The position numbers were made by a program, and so were the translations under genes. 64,000 nucleotides of DNA from assembly GCA_000153445.1 (NCBI GenBank), contig CH672396.1, positions 810,172 through 874,171 of the forward strand, written 5' to 3'. Origin of the DNA: a gamma proteobacterium HTCC2207. Lineage in GTDB: Bacteria > Pseudomonadota > Gammaproteobacteria > Pseudomonadales > Porticoccaceae. Below are positions 16,188 through 23,628 of the stretch, in pieces. The notes under the pieces are model-generated. The model saw only the letters and a program-made list of their open reading frames with translations. It did no database searches and was not told the origin of the DNA. The number at the start of each line of letters is the position of its first letter. Positions within the stretch are counted from its first letter, which is position 1.

Positions 16188-16823
16188 ATGAACGAAAAGC
16201 TTGAAAGTTGGTTTGCCCAAATGCCCGTGGTGGCGATCTTGCGCGGTGTTCGCCCAGAGCAAGTGGTGGCCATTGGTGAGGCTCTCTACAAAGCGGGTAT
16301 CGGCATTATTGAAGTGCCATTAAATTCTCCAGAGCCAATGGAGAGCATAAAAAGCTTAGCCGATGCGCTCGGCGATCGCTGCGTGATTGGTGCCGGCACT
16401 GTATTGACCGAGGCTGATGCCGAGGGAGTTGCCGCTGCTGGCGGTCAAATCGCGGTGAGCCCGAATACCGACCCAGCAGTAATCACCCGCAGTCTTGCCC
16501 TGGGCATGGTGCCAATGCCGGGTTGGGCAACGGTGACTGAAGCCTTGATTGCCTATCAGGCCGGCGCCCGCTATTTAAAACTATTTCCTGCAGCAACCTA
16601 TGGTCCGGAGCATGTCAAAGGGGCTAGCGCGGTTTTGCCGACAGATTGCAAAGTACTTGCGGTGGGCGGTGTGGGCGCAAATTCGGCCGCGGCTTGGTTG
16701 AGCGCTGGTGTCGATGGTTTTGGTATTGGTTCAGAACTTTATAAGCCAGGTGATAGTGCCGAACAGGTTCATCAGCGTGCAGTGGCGGTGGTGGCCGCAT
16801 TTAAGACTGCTAGAGAGGGATAA
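16188..16823 (+). CDS. dgoA: 2-dehydro-3-deoxy-6-phosphogalactonate aldolase
   Basis: A 211-residue KDPG/KDPGal-type class I aldolase that splits 2-keto-3-deoxy-6-phosphogalactonate into pyruvate and glyceraldehyde-3-phosphate. The Schiff-base lysine is in ARYLKLFPA; VVAILRGVRPEQ at the N-terminus, VIGAGTVL and SPNTDPAV are family motifs. Length is near that of E. coli DgoA (205). The ATG at 16188 is preferred over an in-frame upstream codon at 16062 that would overlap dgoK widely. It starts 13 bp after the dgoK stop, in the same operon. KDPG (Entner-Doudoroff) activity is possible, but context favours galactonate. Confidence 0.92.
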   Translation: MNEKLESWFAQMPVVAILRGVRPEQVVAIGEALYKAGIGIIEVPLNSPEPMESIKSLADALGDRCVIGAGTVLTEADAEGVAAAGGQIAVSPNTDPAVITRSLALGMVPMPGWATVTEALIAYQAGARYLKLFPAATYGPEHVKGASAVLPTDCKVLAVGGVGANSAAAWLSAGVDGFGIGSELYKPGDSAEQVHQRAVAVVAAFKTAREG

Positions 16824-16828
16824 AAAGA

Positions 16829-17722
16829 ATGGCCAAATCGGTAGTTAGTGCGGCATTAATTGAAAGCCTCAAGGTTAAAAATACTTTGGGGGAGGGTATT
16901 ATCTGGGACGCGGCTAGCGCTTGTGTTTGGTGGACCGATATCGATGGCAGCAAACTTTATCGCTATCAGTCCGAGGATAAACAGCTCGATCACTGGACTA
17001 CACCTGAACGCTTGGGGTCTTTTGCCCTAGTGAGTGACAGCGAATTTTTGATCTGTGGCTTTGCCAGTGGTTTTGCTTACTTCAATCCCCACAGTGGAGA
17101 GCTGCAGTGGCTGGAAAAAATTGAGCAAAATAATCCGGGCACCCGACTCAATGATGGTCGCGCCGATCGACAGGGGCGCTTCTGGGCGGGCAGCATGGTG
17201 GAGTCTGGTGATCGGGGCGCAGGTGCCTTGTATTGTTTTGATCAACAGTTGCAGGTGGCCAGTAAAGTCTCTGGATTAACGATTTCAAATGGGCTCTGCT
17301 GGAGTCCAGACTCGACGGTTATGTACCATGCGGATACACCATCTCGCCGCATTAATGCCTATGATTTTGACGCTGCTACTGGCGCCATTGCCAATCAACG
17401 CTGCTTAGTGCGCACCGAAAAAGGCTGCTTCCCCGATGGCTCTTCAGTGGATGCCGAAGGCTATATTTGGAATGCTCAGTGGGGTGCCAGTCAAGTGGTT
17501 CGCTACAGTCCTGAAGGAGAAGTTGATTTTGTGTTGCCGCTGCCGGTTAGCCAGCCAACCTGTGTCGCTTTCGGCGGGCCTAGGCTCGATCGGCTTTTTG
17601 TTACCAGTGCAACCCAAGGGTTTGACGAACAGACTCTGTCAGCTGAGCCGGAGGCGGGCAACGTCTTGGTGTTTCAAACGAATATTAGCGGTATTGCCGA
17701 TGCGCGGTTTACTGCGAGCTAA
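16829..17722 (+). CDS. SMP-30/gluconolactonase family lactonase, probable galactonolactonase
   Basis: A 297-residue six-bladed beta-propeller of the SMP-30/gluconolactonase/LRE family. Metal-binding and active-site stretches are visible: LGEGIIWD (Glu ligand) near residue 15, RLNDGRADRQGRFWAGSM (Asn ligand), ISNGLCWSPDS, and FPDGSSVDAEGYIWNAQWG (Asp). Such enzymes open aldonolactones to aldonates. As the last gene of the SDR-dgoK-dgoA operon, five bp after dgoA, it should hydrolyse D-galactono-lactone to D-galactonate for DgoD. The substrate is inferred from context. Confidence 0.9.
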   Translation: MAKSVVSAALIESLKVKNTLGEGIIWDAASACVWWTDIDGSKLYRYQSEDKQLDHWTTPERLGSFALVSDSEFLICGFASGFAYFNPHSGELQWLEKIEQNNPGTRLNDGRADRQGRFWAGSMVESGDRGAGALYCFDQQLQVASKVSGLTISNGLCWSPDSTVMYHADTPSRRINAYDFDAATGAIANQRCLVRTEKGCFPDGSSVDAEGYIWNAQWGASQVVRYSPEGEVDFVLPLPVSQPTCVAFGGPRLDRLFVTSATQGFDEQTLSAEPEAGNVLVFQTNISGIADARFTAS

Positions 17723-17904
17723 CGGTTTTTATTCGGCGGCCGTTTAATCAGTGGCTTTAATAAGGTTTATAGCCGATACCTGAGAGTCGCGGATTGTGTT
17801 GCGCAAGTGGGATTTTAAACACTAAGAGACAAGCATGGGAGATATACTGCCCGCTCTGGTCGGTACTGCTATCGACGTGTAAAAGAACAGGAAAATGTAA
17901 TCCT

Positions 17905-18822
17905 ATGAACTATTTTCGCCCCCTGTACCCGTTTCTGTTTGGATGGGCTCTTATCCTCAATAGCCCAACATTTTCTGATATAGGCCTTATCAATGGGCTG
18001 GGGCAGTTAGTGCTTTTTGCCTTAGTAGTTTGCCTGCCGATCTGGCGCACTGAGCGCATGAGTTATGTGGATATCGGCTGGCCCTGGGGTTTGGTTTTAT
18101 TGGGTTTGATAAGTTATTGGCTCAGTGATGGGTATTGGCTGCGCTCCTTAGTGGTCAGTGCAATTGTGATTTTGATTGGCCTGCGAATGGGTATGGGCGC
18201 CTTAAAAATGTGGCGCATGGGGCTGTTGAAAAAAGAGTTTCCCCGCTATCAGTATCAGCGCAGACGCTGGGAGAAGGACGGTAAAACCAATGTTCAATTA
18301 GCGCTGCAGGTGGATGCCATTTCTCAGGGTTTGGCCAATGCCTCTTTTTTGGCGCTTCCGGTGTTGATTATCGCGTCCAATAATAGCCCTCAATTCTCGC
18401 TGTTCGAAGTCGCTGGCCTAGTGATCTGGGTGCTGGCATTTGCTATGGAAACTGTGGCAGATATGCAGAAGCTAGCTTTTCTCCAGAAGATGAAAAAACA
18501 GGGTAAACAGCGTCAAGTCTGTGATGTGGGTCTGTGGCGCTACTGTCGTCACCCGAATTATTTTGCCGAGTGGATGGTGTGGAATGGCCTAGTGGTCGCA
18601 GCAATACCCTCTTGGTTGGCTTTACAAAATACTGAAAGCACTTTGATCTGGGGCCTACTTGGGGCAGGGTTACTGTTTACCTCGAGAATGATGTACAGCA
18701 CCTTGGTCTATGTCACTGGCGCAGTCCCCTCGGAGTATTACTCAGCTCAGAAGCGCCCTGGCTATACAGAGTATCAGCAGCATACTAATCGCTTTTTTCC
18801 TGGGCTGCGGCGGGGAAGTTAG
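17905..18822 (+). CDS. DUF1295 / steroid-reductase-like integral membrane protein
   Basis: A 305-residue membrane protein with about seven hydrophobic segments. Near the C-terminus is WRYCRHPNYFAEWMVWNGL, the signature of DUF1295 and related 3-oxo-5-alpha-steroid 4-dehydrogenase / isoprenylcysteine methyltransferase-like proteins. The ATG at 17905 is chosen; codons upstream to 17794 encode a segment unlike the family. It is 182 bp after the lactonase gene and probably not part of that operon. Biochemical function is unknown. Confidence 0.75.
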   Translation: MNYFRPLYPFLFGWALILNSPTFSDIGLINGLGQLVLFALVVCLPIWRTERMSYVDIGWPWGLVLLGLISYWLSDGYWLRSLVVSAIVILIGLRMGMGALKMWRMGLLKKEFPRYQYQRRRWEKDGKTNVQLALQVDAISQGLANASFLALPVLIIASNNSPQFSLFEVAGLVIWVLAFAMETVADMQKLAFLQKMKKQGKQRQVCDVGLWRYCRHPNYFAEWMVWNGLVVAAIPSWLALQNTESTLIWGLLGAGLLFTSRMMYSTLVYVTGAVPSEYYSAQKRPGYTEYQQHTNRFFPGLRRGS

Positions 18823-18867
18823 TCTAGTTACCAAGCTGGGTGGCTTTGTTGGAATCACACGGCATGC

Positions 18868-19096
18868 TGTCATCCTGAGTGCAGCCGAAGGATCTTTTTG
18901 TTGGGTTCGGGCAAACCCATGCAGACCCTTCGCGATCGGTCCCATGTGTTTGGCCTTTTCAGCGTTCGCGCAACTCGCTGTCGCTCAAACAAGGCGCTCT
19001 CTCAATCTGAAAATGACAAACCCATAAACGGGCCCTGATTGATCGCAAAGGGTCTACATGGCTTCGCTGAAATAATTCGGGGACTGAGGGATGACA
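18868..19096. repeat. REP/MITE-like element 1
   Basis: The left end is TGTCATCCTGAG (18868-18879) and the right end CTGAGGGATGACA (19084-19096), which are near-perfect inverted repeats. Inside is a second inverted repeat with 21-base arms at 18917-18937 and 19041-19061 matching at 19 of 21 positions. There is no coding capacity for a transposase. Confidence 0.65.
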
Positions 19097-19104
19097 CTCA
19101 GTCC

Positions 19105-19212
19105 TGTCATCCTGAGAGAGCGCAGCGAACCGAAGGATCTCATGCAGAATTGCAGCGTAAAATATGAAAGGCAGTACACTGGGGAGATTCCTCGGCTACG
19201 CTCGGGATGACA
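19105..19212. repeat. REP/MITE-like element 2
   Basis: It begins TGTCATCCTGAGAG (19105) with GAAGGATCT at 19132-19140, and ends with AGATTCCTCG (19185-19194) and CGGGATGACA at 19212, a partial inverted repeat of the start. It abuts element 1, and GGATGACA (19089) plus TGTCATCC (19105) form a perfect inverted repeat at the junction. Confidence 0.65.
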
Positions 19213-19274
19213 CACTAGGCTGTCATAAGGGATTGTCATCAACAGGGTGCTGATAAAGCTTAAATACAGGCGCA

Positions 19275-19304
19275 AAAAAACCGCGGCCAAGGCCGCGGTT
19301 TTTT
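19275..19304. terminator. Bidirectional rho-independent terminator
   Basis: Stem CCGCGGCC / GGCCGCGG (19281-19288, 19291-19298) with an AA loop, flanked by six A on the left and six T on the right. It can terminate on either strand. On the plus strand it would end the DUF1295 transcript and shield the liu genes. Confidence 0.9.
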
Positions 19305-19515
19305 ATTTCACTGTCGCAGATTTTGTCGTTTGAGCTCACCCAATAGCGCTACCGAGATAATACTCACGGACTATATCAAGCGTTTCTTCGCGCCTATCGA
19401 TCCCTTTTACGCAATCAGTTATGAATAGGTAGTAACTGCTGCGCTACTTTTCTCCGCTATCCTTTTTCTGTTAGAGGTCGCGGTTAAGATACCTGGTAAG
19501 AAAATACTCAAGCGA

Positions 19516-19548
19516 GCTGCTATAAGTAAGTTACTTATTTGTAGCAGC
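19516..19548. other. Imperfect hairpin upstream of the leucine genes
   Basis: GCTGCTATAAGTAAG (19516-19530) pairs with CTTATTTGTAGCAGC (19534-19548) across a three-base loop, with two positions as G-T pairs in RNA. It is 107 bp upstream of the liuC start. It could be a regulator site or part of the leader; neither can be shown. Confidence 0.4.
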
Positions 19549-19654
19549 AAAGTATATTAGCCAGAGTGGCAGGGGCCGGCGAGATCGATTGGCCTACTCC
19601 CAAAGTTGTTAATACGATAGGTACCGGTTTTTAAACAGTGAGGTAGTAAAGGCA

Positions 19655-20446
19655 GTGATTCAGCAAATGGTAATAACGGAAACGGATAGCCGCGGTGTAG
19701 CCACCGTTACTCTTAATAACGCCGATAAGCACAATGCCTTCGATGACCAGTTGATCGCCCAGATAAGCGCGACCTTTGACGCTCTAGAGGCCGACCTTGG
19801 GGTGCGCATAGTTATTTTACAGGCCACTGGCCGCAGCTTTTCCGCCGGTGCCGACCTCGCTTGGATGCGACGTATGGCCGACTATAGCTATGAAGAAAAC
19901 CATCGGGACGCAACCTTGATGGCGGCGATGTTTCGACGTATCAATACTCTATCTAAGCCGACCATTGCCCGAGTTCATGGCGCAGCCTTTGGCGGCGGTG
20001 TAGGTCTGGCCGCTGTCTGTGATTTAGTATTCGCTACGCCTGCCGCGAGTTTCTGTCTCTCCGAGGTTAAGCTGGGTCTTATTCCAGCAGTGATTAGTCC
20101 CTTTGTCGTTGCTGCGATTGGACCCCGTGCGGCGCGGCGTTTCTGCATGACCGCGGAACGTTTTTCCGCTGCCACGGCACTGGAGCTAGGGCTGGTGAGC
20201 GAGCTCTGCGAAGAGGCTGAGCTGGATAATCGCATTCAAGCAATAATCGAAAAATTACTGATTAATGGCCCAGCGGCCATGGCGGCGTCCAAGCAGCTGG
20301 TTGCCGATGTAGCAGGCGCGCCAATAAACGACGAGCTAGTCGCGGAAACTAGCCGCCGCATAGCTGAGATTCGCGGCAGCGATGAGGGCCGTGAAGGCTT
20401 AAATGCTTTTCTTGAAAAACGCCGTGCATCTTGGATAGGGGACTAA
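19655..20446 (+). CDS. liuC: Methylglutaconyl-CoA hydratase (enoyl-CoA hydratase family)
   Basis: A 263-residue crotonase-fold protein. FSAGADLAWMRRM forms the first oxyanion-hole segment and HGAAFGGGVGLAAVCDLVFA the second; GLIPAVISPFVV is typical of 3-methylglutaconyl-CoA hydratases. The reaction hydrates methylglutaconyl-CoA to HMG-CoA in leucine degradation. This specific call is supported by the HMG-CoA lyase gene four bp downstream. The GTG at 19655 follows GAGG; an in-frame ATG at 19667 is the alternative start. Other enoyl-CoA hydratase activity cannot be excluded from sequence alone. Confidence 0.82.
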   Translation: MIQQMVITETDSRGVATVTLNNADKHNAFDDQLIAQISATFDALEADLGVRIVILQATGRSFSAGADLAWMRRMADYSYEENHRDATLMAAMFRRINTLSKPTIARVHGAAFGGGVGLAAVCDLVFATPAASFCLSEVKLGLIPAVISPFVVAAIGPRAARRFCMTAERFSAATALELGLVSELCEEAELDNRIQAIIEKLLINGPAAMAASKQLVADVAGAPINDELVAETSRRIAEIRGSDEGREGLNAFLEKRRASWIGD

Positions 20447-20450
20447 TCAT

Positions 20451-21365
20451 ATGGCAATTCCACAGGCGGTAAAATTAGTCGAAGTCGGTCCCAGAGATGG
20501 TCTGCAAAATGAGTCGGCGCCGGTTTCGACGGCGGATAAAGTAAACCTTATTCGGGACTTGGTCGATGCTGGGGTTAGCTATATTGAAGCCGGCAGTTTT
20601 GTTAACCCCCGCAGTGTGCCGCAAATGGCTGACAGTGATCAGGTGTTTGCCGGTCTAAAGTCGAATCCGGGGCTAAACCTGCCGTCGCTAACATTGGCGG
20701 CGTTGACGCCCAATCTAAAAGGGTTCGAGCGGGCGATGCAGGCTGGGGTGACCGAAGTGGCCGTTTTTGCCTCCGCCTCTGAAGGTTTTTCGGCGAAAAA
20801 TATCAACTGTACTATCGCTGAAAGTCTGGCTCGTTTTCAACCGCTTATGCAGGCGGCTCTGGATCAAGGGGTGGCGGTGCGCGGCTATATCTCTTGCGTT
20901 GTTGGCTGTCCCTACGATGGTGAGGTGACACCTCAGCAAGTGGATCTGGTGTCGCGGGCGCTATTTGATATGGGCTGCTACGAAGTTTCCCTTGGCGATA
21001 CCATAGGGGTGGGCACTGCAGGGCACTTTAAACGGCTTTTGGATTATCTGTTGTTACACACATCTGCCGATAAATTGGCCGTGCACTGTCATGACACCTA
21101 TGGTCAGGCACTGGCGAATATCTGCACGTCATTGGAATACGGCATCGCGACAGTTGATGCCTCGGTGGCGGGTCTCGGTGGTTGCCCCTATGCCCTCAAT
21201 GCAACCGGTAATGTTGCCAGCGAAGATGTGGTTTATATGCTCGAGGGTATGGGTATCTCCACGGGCATTGATTTGGACAGATTGATTGGGGTGGGGCAGT
21301 CAATTTCTGATCTGCTGGGCAAGCCGACCAATTCAAATGTTGGGCGGGCAAGATCAACTAGTTAG
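20451..21365 (+). CDS. mvaB: Hydroxymethylglutaryl-CoA lyase
   Basis: A 304-residue TIM-barrel lyase that cleaves HMG-CoA to acetyl-CoA and acetoacetate (LiuE step of leucine degradation). Motifs are clear: EVGPRDGLQNE at residues 11-21, SLGDTIGVGTAGH, AVHCHDTYGQALAN with metal-binding His-x-His, and VAGLGGCPYALNATGN with the catalytic Cys in GGCPY. It is translationally close to liuC (four-bp gap). The acyl-CoA dehydrogenase and carboxylase genes that usually accompany this pair are absent from the adjoining DNA. Confidence 0.95.
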   Translation: MAIPQAVKLVEVGPRDGLQNESAPVSTADKVNLIRDLVDAGVSYIEAGSFVNPRSVPQMADSDQVFAGLKSNPGLNLPSLTLAALTPNLKGFERAMQAGVTEVAVFASASEGFSAKNINCTIAESLARFQPLMQAALDQGVAVRGYISCVVGCPYDGEVTPQQVDLVSRALFDMGCYEVSLGDTIGVGTAGHFKRLLDYLLLHTSADKLAVHCHDTYGQALANICTSLEYGIATVDASVAGLGGCPYALNATGNVASEDVVYMLEGMGISTGIDLDRLIGVGQSISDLLGKPTNSNVGRARSTS

Positions 21366-21472
21366 TGGCTGATTTAATTAAAACCTTGCAAAACACCGCG
21401 GAATTATCGATAAAGAACGGGCTTTAAATATGCTTAGTTTAAAACACACATTATAAAAATAAGAGAGAGATT

Positions 21473-21853
21473 ATGTTTAGTCACGTTATGATCGGTGCCA
21501 ATGACATCGAGACATCAAAAAAATTCTACGATGCCGTGCTCGGCGAGTTGGGCTTTGGCCCGGGTACAGTTGACCCAAAGGGTCGCTGTTTCTATATGAC
21601 CGAGACCGGTATCTTTGCTCTGAGTGTGCCAATCGATGGCCAGCCAGCCACTCATGGTAATGGCAGCACTATCGGCTTTAATGTCTCTAGCACAGAGCAG
21701 GGGGATGCCTGGCATGCGGCTGGTCTGGCGAATGGCGGCAGCGCCTGTGAAGATGCTCCCGGTGTTCGCGCTGGCGGTGCTCTGGGTGATATGTATTTGG
21801 CTTATCTGCGTGATCCCGCCGGCAATAAAGTCTGTGCTTTGATGCGCATGTAA
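21473..21853 (+). CDS. Glyoxalase/bleomycin-resistance (VOC) family protein
   Basis: A 126-residue VOC protein. It opens with FSHVMIGANDIETSKKFYDAVLGELGF, the first beta-alpha-beta unit with a metal-ligand His, and closes with YLRDPAGNKVCALM, containing the usual DPxGN motif. Such small proteins are metal-dependent lyases, isomerases or dioxygenases, or simple binding proteins. The ATG follows an AGAGAGA site. It is 108 bp after mvaB and may be a separate unit. Substrate is unknown. Confidence 0.85.
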   Translation: MFSHVMIGANDIETSKKFYDAVLGELGFGPGTVDPKGRCFYMTETGIFALSVPIDGQPATHGNGSTIGFNVSSTEQGDAWHAAGLANGGSACEDAPGVRAGGALGDMYLAYLRDPAGNKVCALMRM

Positions 21854-21933
21854 TTTGCTGCCATAGCTGGTGCGCGGTACCTTTGATTTTCTTGGCTCTT
21901 ATCTTTCTAAGCGCTTAACCTTTTAAGCTCTAC

Positions 21934-22959
21934 TTAAGAGATAAGAGTCTTAGATTCTCTATCAGGTATTTCGCGCACCAATTTCGGCACTAAAAAGCCG
22001 GGCAGTAGAGTTTGTAACTGCCCATAGAGTTGCTTGGCAGTGGTTTCATCGAGATCAAAATGCTGCGCCCCGGCAACCGGATCGCAGAGGTGTAAGTAAT
22101 AAGGCGTTACGCCGCAGTCAAATAACCGTTCACTCAAGTCCGCCAAAGTCACAGCACTGTCATTAATTCCGCGCAATAGCACCGACTGATTTAACACCTG
22201 CATACCCGCGCCAGTTAATTTTCTAATCGCCTCGGCGACGTCGTCGTCAATCTCATTAGCGTGATTAATATGCAGCACCACAATGGGTTTGAGTCTGGTG
22301 GCTGTGGCCCAGTTTAAAAAACCTTGATCTATACGAGCCGGAATCACTACTGGTAGTCTGGTGTGTATACGCAGCCTTTTGATATGGGCAATATCGGCTA
22401 TTTCGGAGGTTAGCCAGCTGAGAAAGGTGTCATTGGCTGCCAGAGGATCTCCGCCGCTATAAATCACCTCATTAATCGATTTGTCGTTGCGAATATAGTC
22501 CAGTGCGGTCTGCCATTGCTGTTTGCTCTGGCGGTTTTCATCGTAGGGAAAGTGGCGGCGGAAACAGTAACGGCAGTTGATTGCGCAGGCTGGGCTAATA
22601 ACCAGCAGCAGTCGATTGGCGTATTTATGTACAATGCCCGCAATAGGATTGTGCTTGCTCTCTTCGAGGGGATCCTGATTGTAGTCTGGGCTGGGTACCA
22701 TCTCGGCCGCAACCGGCAGCACCTGAAGTAGCAATGGGTCTTTGGGGTTTCCCGGTTGCATGCGCTGGATAAACGGCCGCGGAACCTTGAGGGCAAACTC
22801 TGCGGCCGCCTGCTGGCTGGTAGAGAGCTGCTCTATTGTCAGATCTAGGCAGCTCAGCAGCTGATCTATAGAGGTGACCGCCTGACTCAGTTGCACTTTC
22901 CAGTCAGGGCTAATACTGATCGGCTGCACATGACTTAGGTTGCTATTATTTGTCGGCAT
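21934..22959 (-). CDS. epmB: EF-P beta-lysylation protein EpmB (lysine 2,3-aminomutase-like)
   Basis: A 341-residue radical-SAM enzyme that converts lysine to beta-lysine for modification of elongation factor P. The iron-sulfur motif Cys-x3-Cys-x2-Cys is in ACAINCRYCFRRHF, and VIYSGGDPLAA and RIHTRLPVVIPARI match lysine 2,3-aminomutases. The ATG at 22959 gives the E. coli EpmB length (342) and is preceded by GAGGA; an ATG at 22983 is possible but has no ribosome site. It is divergent from tadA. The partner genes efp and epmA are not in the window. Confidence 0.92.
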   Translation of the reverse strand: MPTNNSNLSHVQPISISPDWKVQLSQAVTSIDQLLSCLDLTIEQLSTSQQAAAEFALKVPRPFIQRMQPGNPKDPLLLQVLPVAAEMVPSPDYNQDPLEESKHNPIAGIVHKYANRLLLVISPACAINCRYCFRRHFPYDENRQSKQQWQTALDYIRNDKSINEVIYSGGDPLAANDTFLSWLTSEIADIAHIKRLRIHTRLPVVIPARIDQGFLNWATATRLKPIVVLHINHANEIDDDVAEAIRKLTGAGMQVLNQSVLLRGINDSAVTLADLSERLFDCGVTPYYLHLCDPVAGAQHFDLDETTAKQLYGQLQTLLPGFLVPKLVREIPDRESKTLIS

Positions 22960-23070
22960 GCTTGTGGTAGGTCCTCGAACCATATTTTTGAATTATAGCT
23001 TTTTATAAAGAATTCGAGTTTACGCGATTGGCGCGTGGCTACATAGTGAGTTTCCAGTAAAGGTGTTGAT

Positions 23071-23553
23071 GTGTCTTTAGATGAAGAGTTTATGGGTCGT
23101 GCGATGGAGCTTGCGCATCAGGCTGCTGCAGTGGGAGAAGTCCCAGTTGGCGCGCTGGTGGTTAAAGAGGGTCGAGTGATTGGTGAGGGTTACAACCAAC
23201 CTATCACCAGCTGCGATCCCACCGGTCACGCTGAAATTATTGCTATGCGCAATGCCGCACAAACCCTCGGCAACTATCGTCTCAGTGGCTGTGATCTCTA
23301 TGTCACTATTGAACCCTGCACTATGTGTGTCGGCGCCATGGTCCACGCCCGTATTGGCAAGATTGTTTTTGGTGCCAAAGAGCCTCGCGCTGGTGCGCTG
23401 GAAAGCCAGCTGCGACTGATGGATGAATCTCATTACAACCATTCAATCGAATGGCAGGGGGGTGTTTTGGCTGAGCAGTGCGGGGCAATTATGAGCGGCT
23501 TTTTTCGCGCTAAGCGAGCGGCAGAGAAAGCCCTGAAATCCCAAAGCTCTTGA
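23071..23553 (+). CDS. tadA: tRNA-specific adenosine deaminase
   Basis: A 160-residue deaminase that makes inosine-34 in tRNA-Arg. The zinc site is complete: HAEIIAMRNA (His and catalytic Glu) and PCTMCVGAM (two Cys). The start is GTG at 23071 after AGG; the next in-frame ATG would remove the conserved N-terminal helix. Order tadA, mltF, purL is also found in enterobacteria, although here tadA and mltF converge. The stop codon lies inside the first unit of a 16-bp tandem array. Confidence 0.95.
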   Translation: MSLDEEFMGRAMELAHQAAAVGEVPVGALVVKEGRVIGEGYNQPITSCDPTGHAEIIAMRNAAQTLGNYRLSGCDLYVTIEPCTMCVGAMVHARIGKIVFGAKEPRAGALESQLRLMDESHYNHSIEWQGGVLAEQCGAIMSGFFRAKRAAEKALKSQSS

Positions 23554-23625
23554 TTAAACAGGCTCTTGATTAAACCGGCTGTTTAGAAAACCTGCTCTTT
23601 AGTAAACCTGCTCTTTAGTAAAACT
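23546..23625. repeat. Tandem repeat, 16-bp unit x5
   Basis: Five consecutive 16-base units beginning GCTSTTDA (23546, 23562, 23578, 23594, 23610) in two subtypes. The array covers the tadA stop codon (23551-23553) and fills the space to the convergent mltF stop codon (23629). Confidence 0.9.
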
Positions 23626-23628
23626 GCT

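Larger units (their letters stand above)
18823..19654. other. 832-bp gap with repeat elements, terminator and hairpin
   Basis: This gap holds two adjacent elements bounded by TGTCATCC/GGATGACA ends (18868-19096 and 19105-19212), a strong bidirectional terminator (19275-19304) and a wobble-paired hairpin (19516-19548). Short open frames inside the elements are by-products of the repeats. No gene is supported. Confidence 0.75.

Noticed and set aside
18710-19290. Short open frames across the gap after the DUF1295 gene
   Set aside because: They run through REP-like inverted repeats and have no ribosome site or family likeness.
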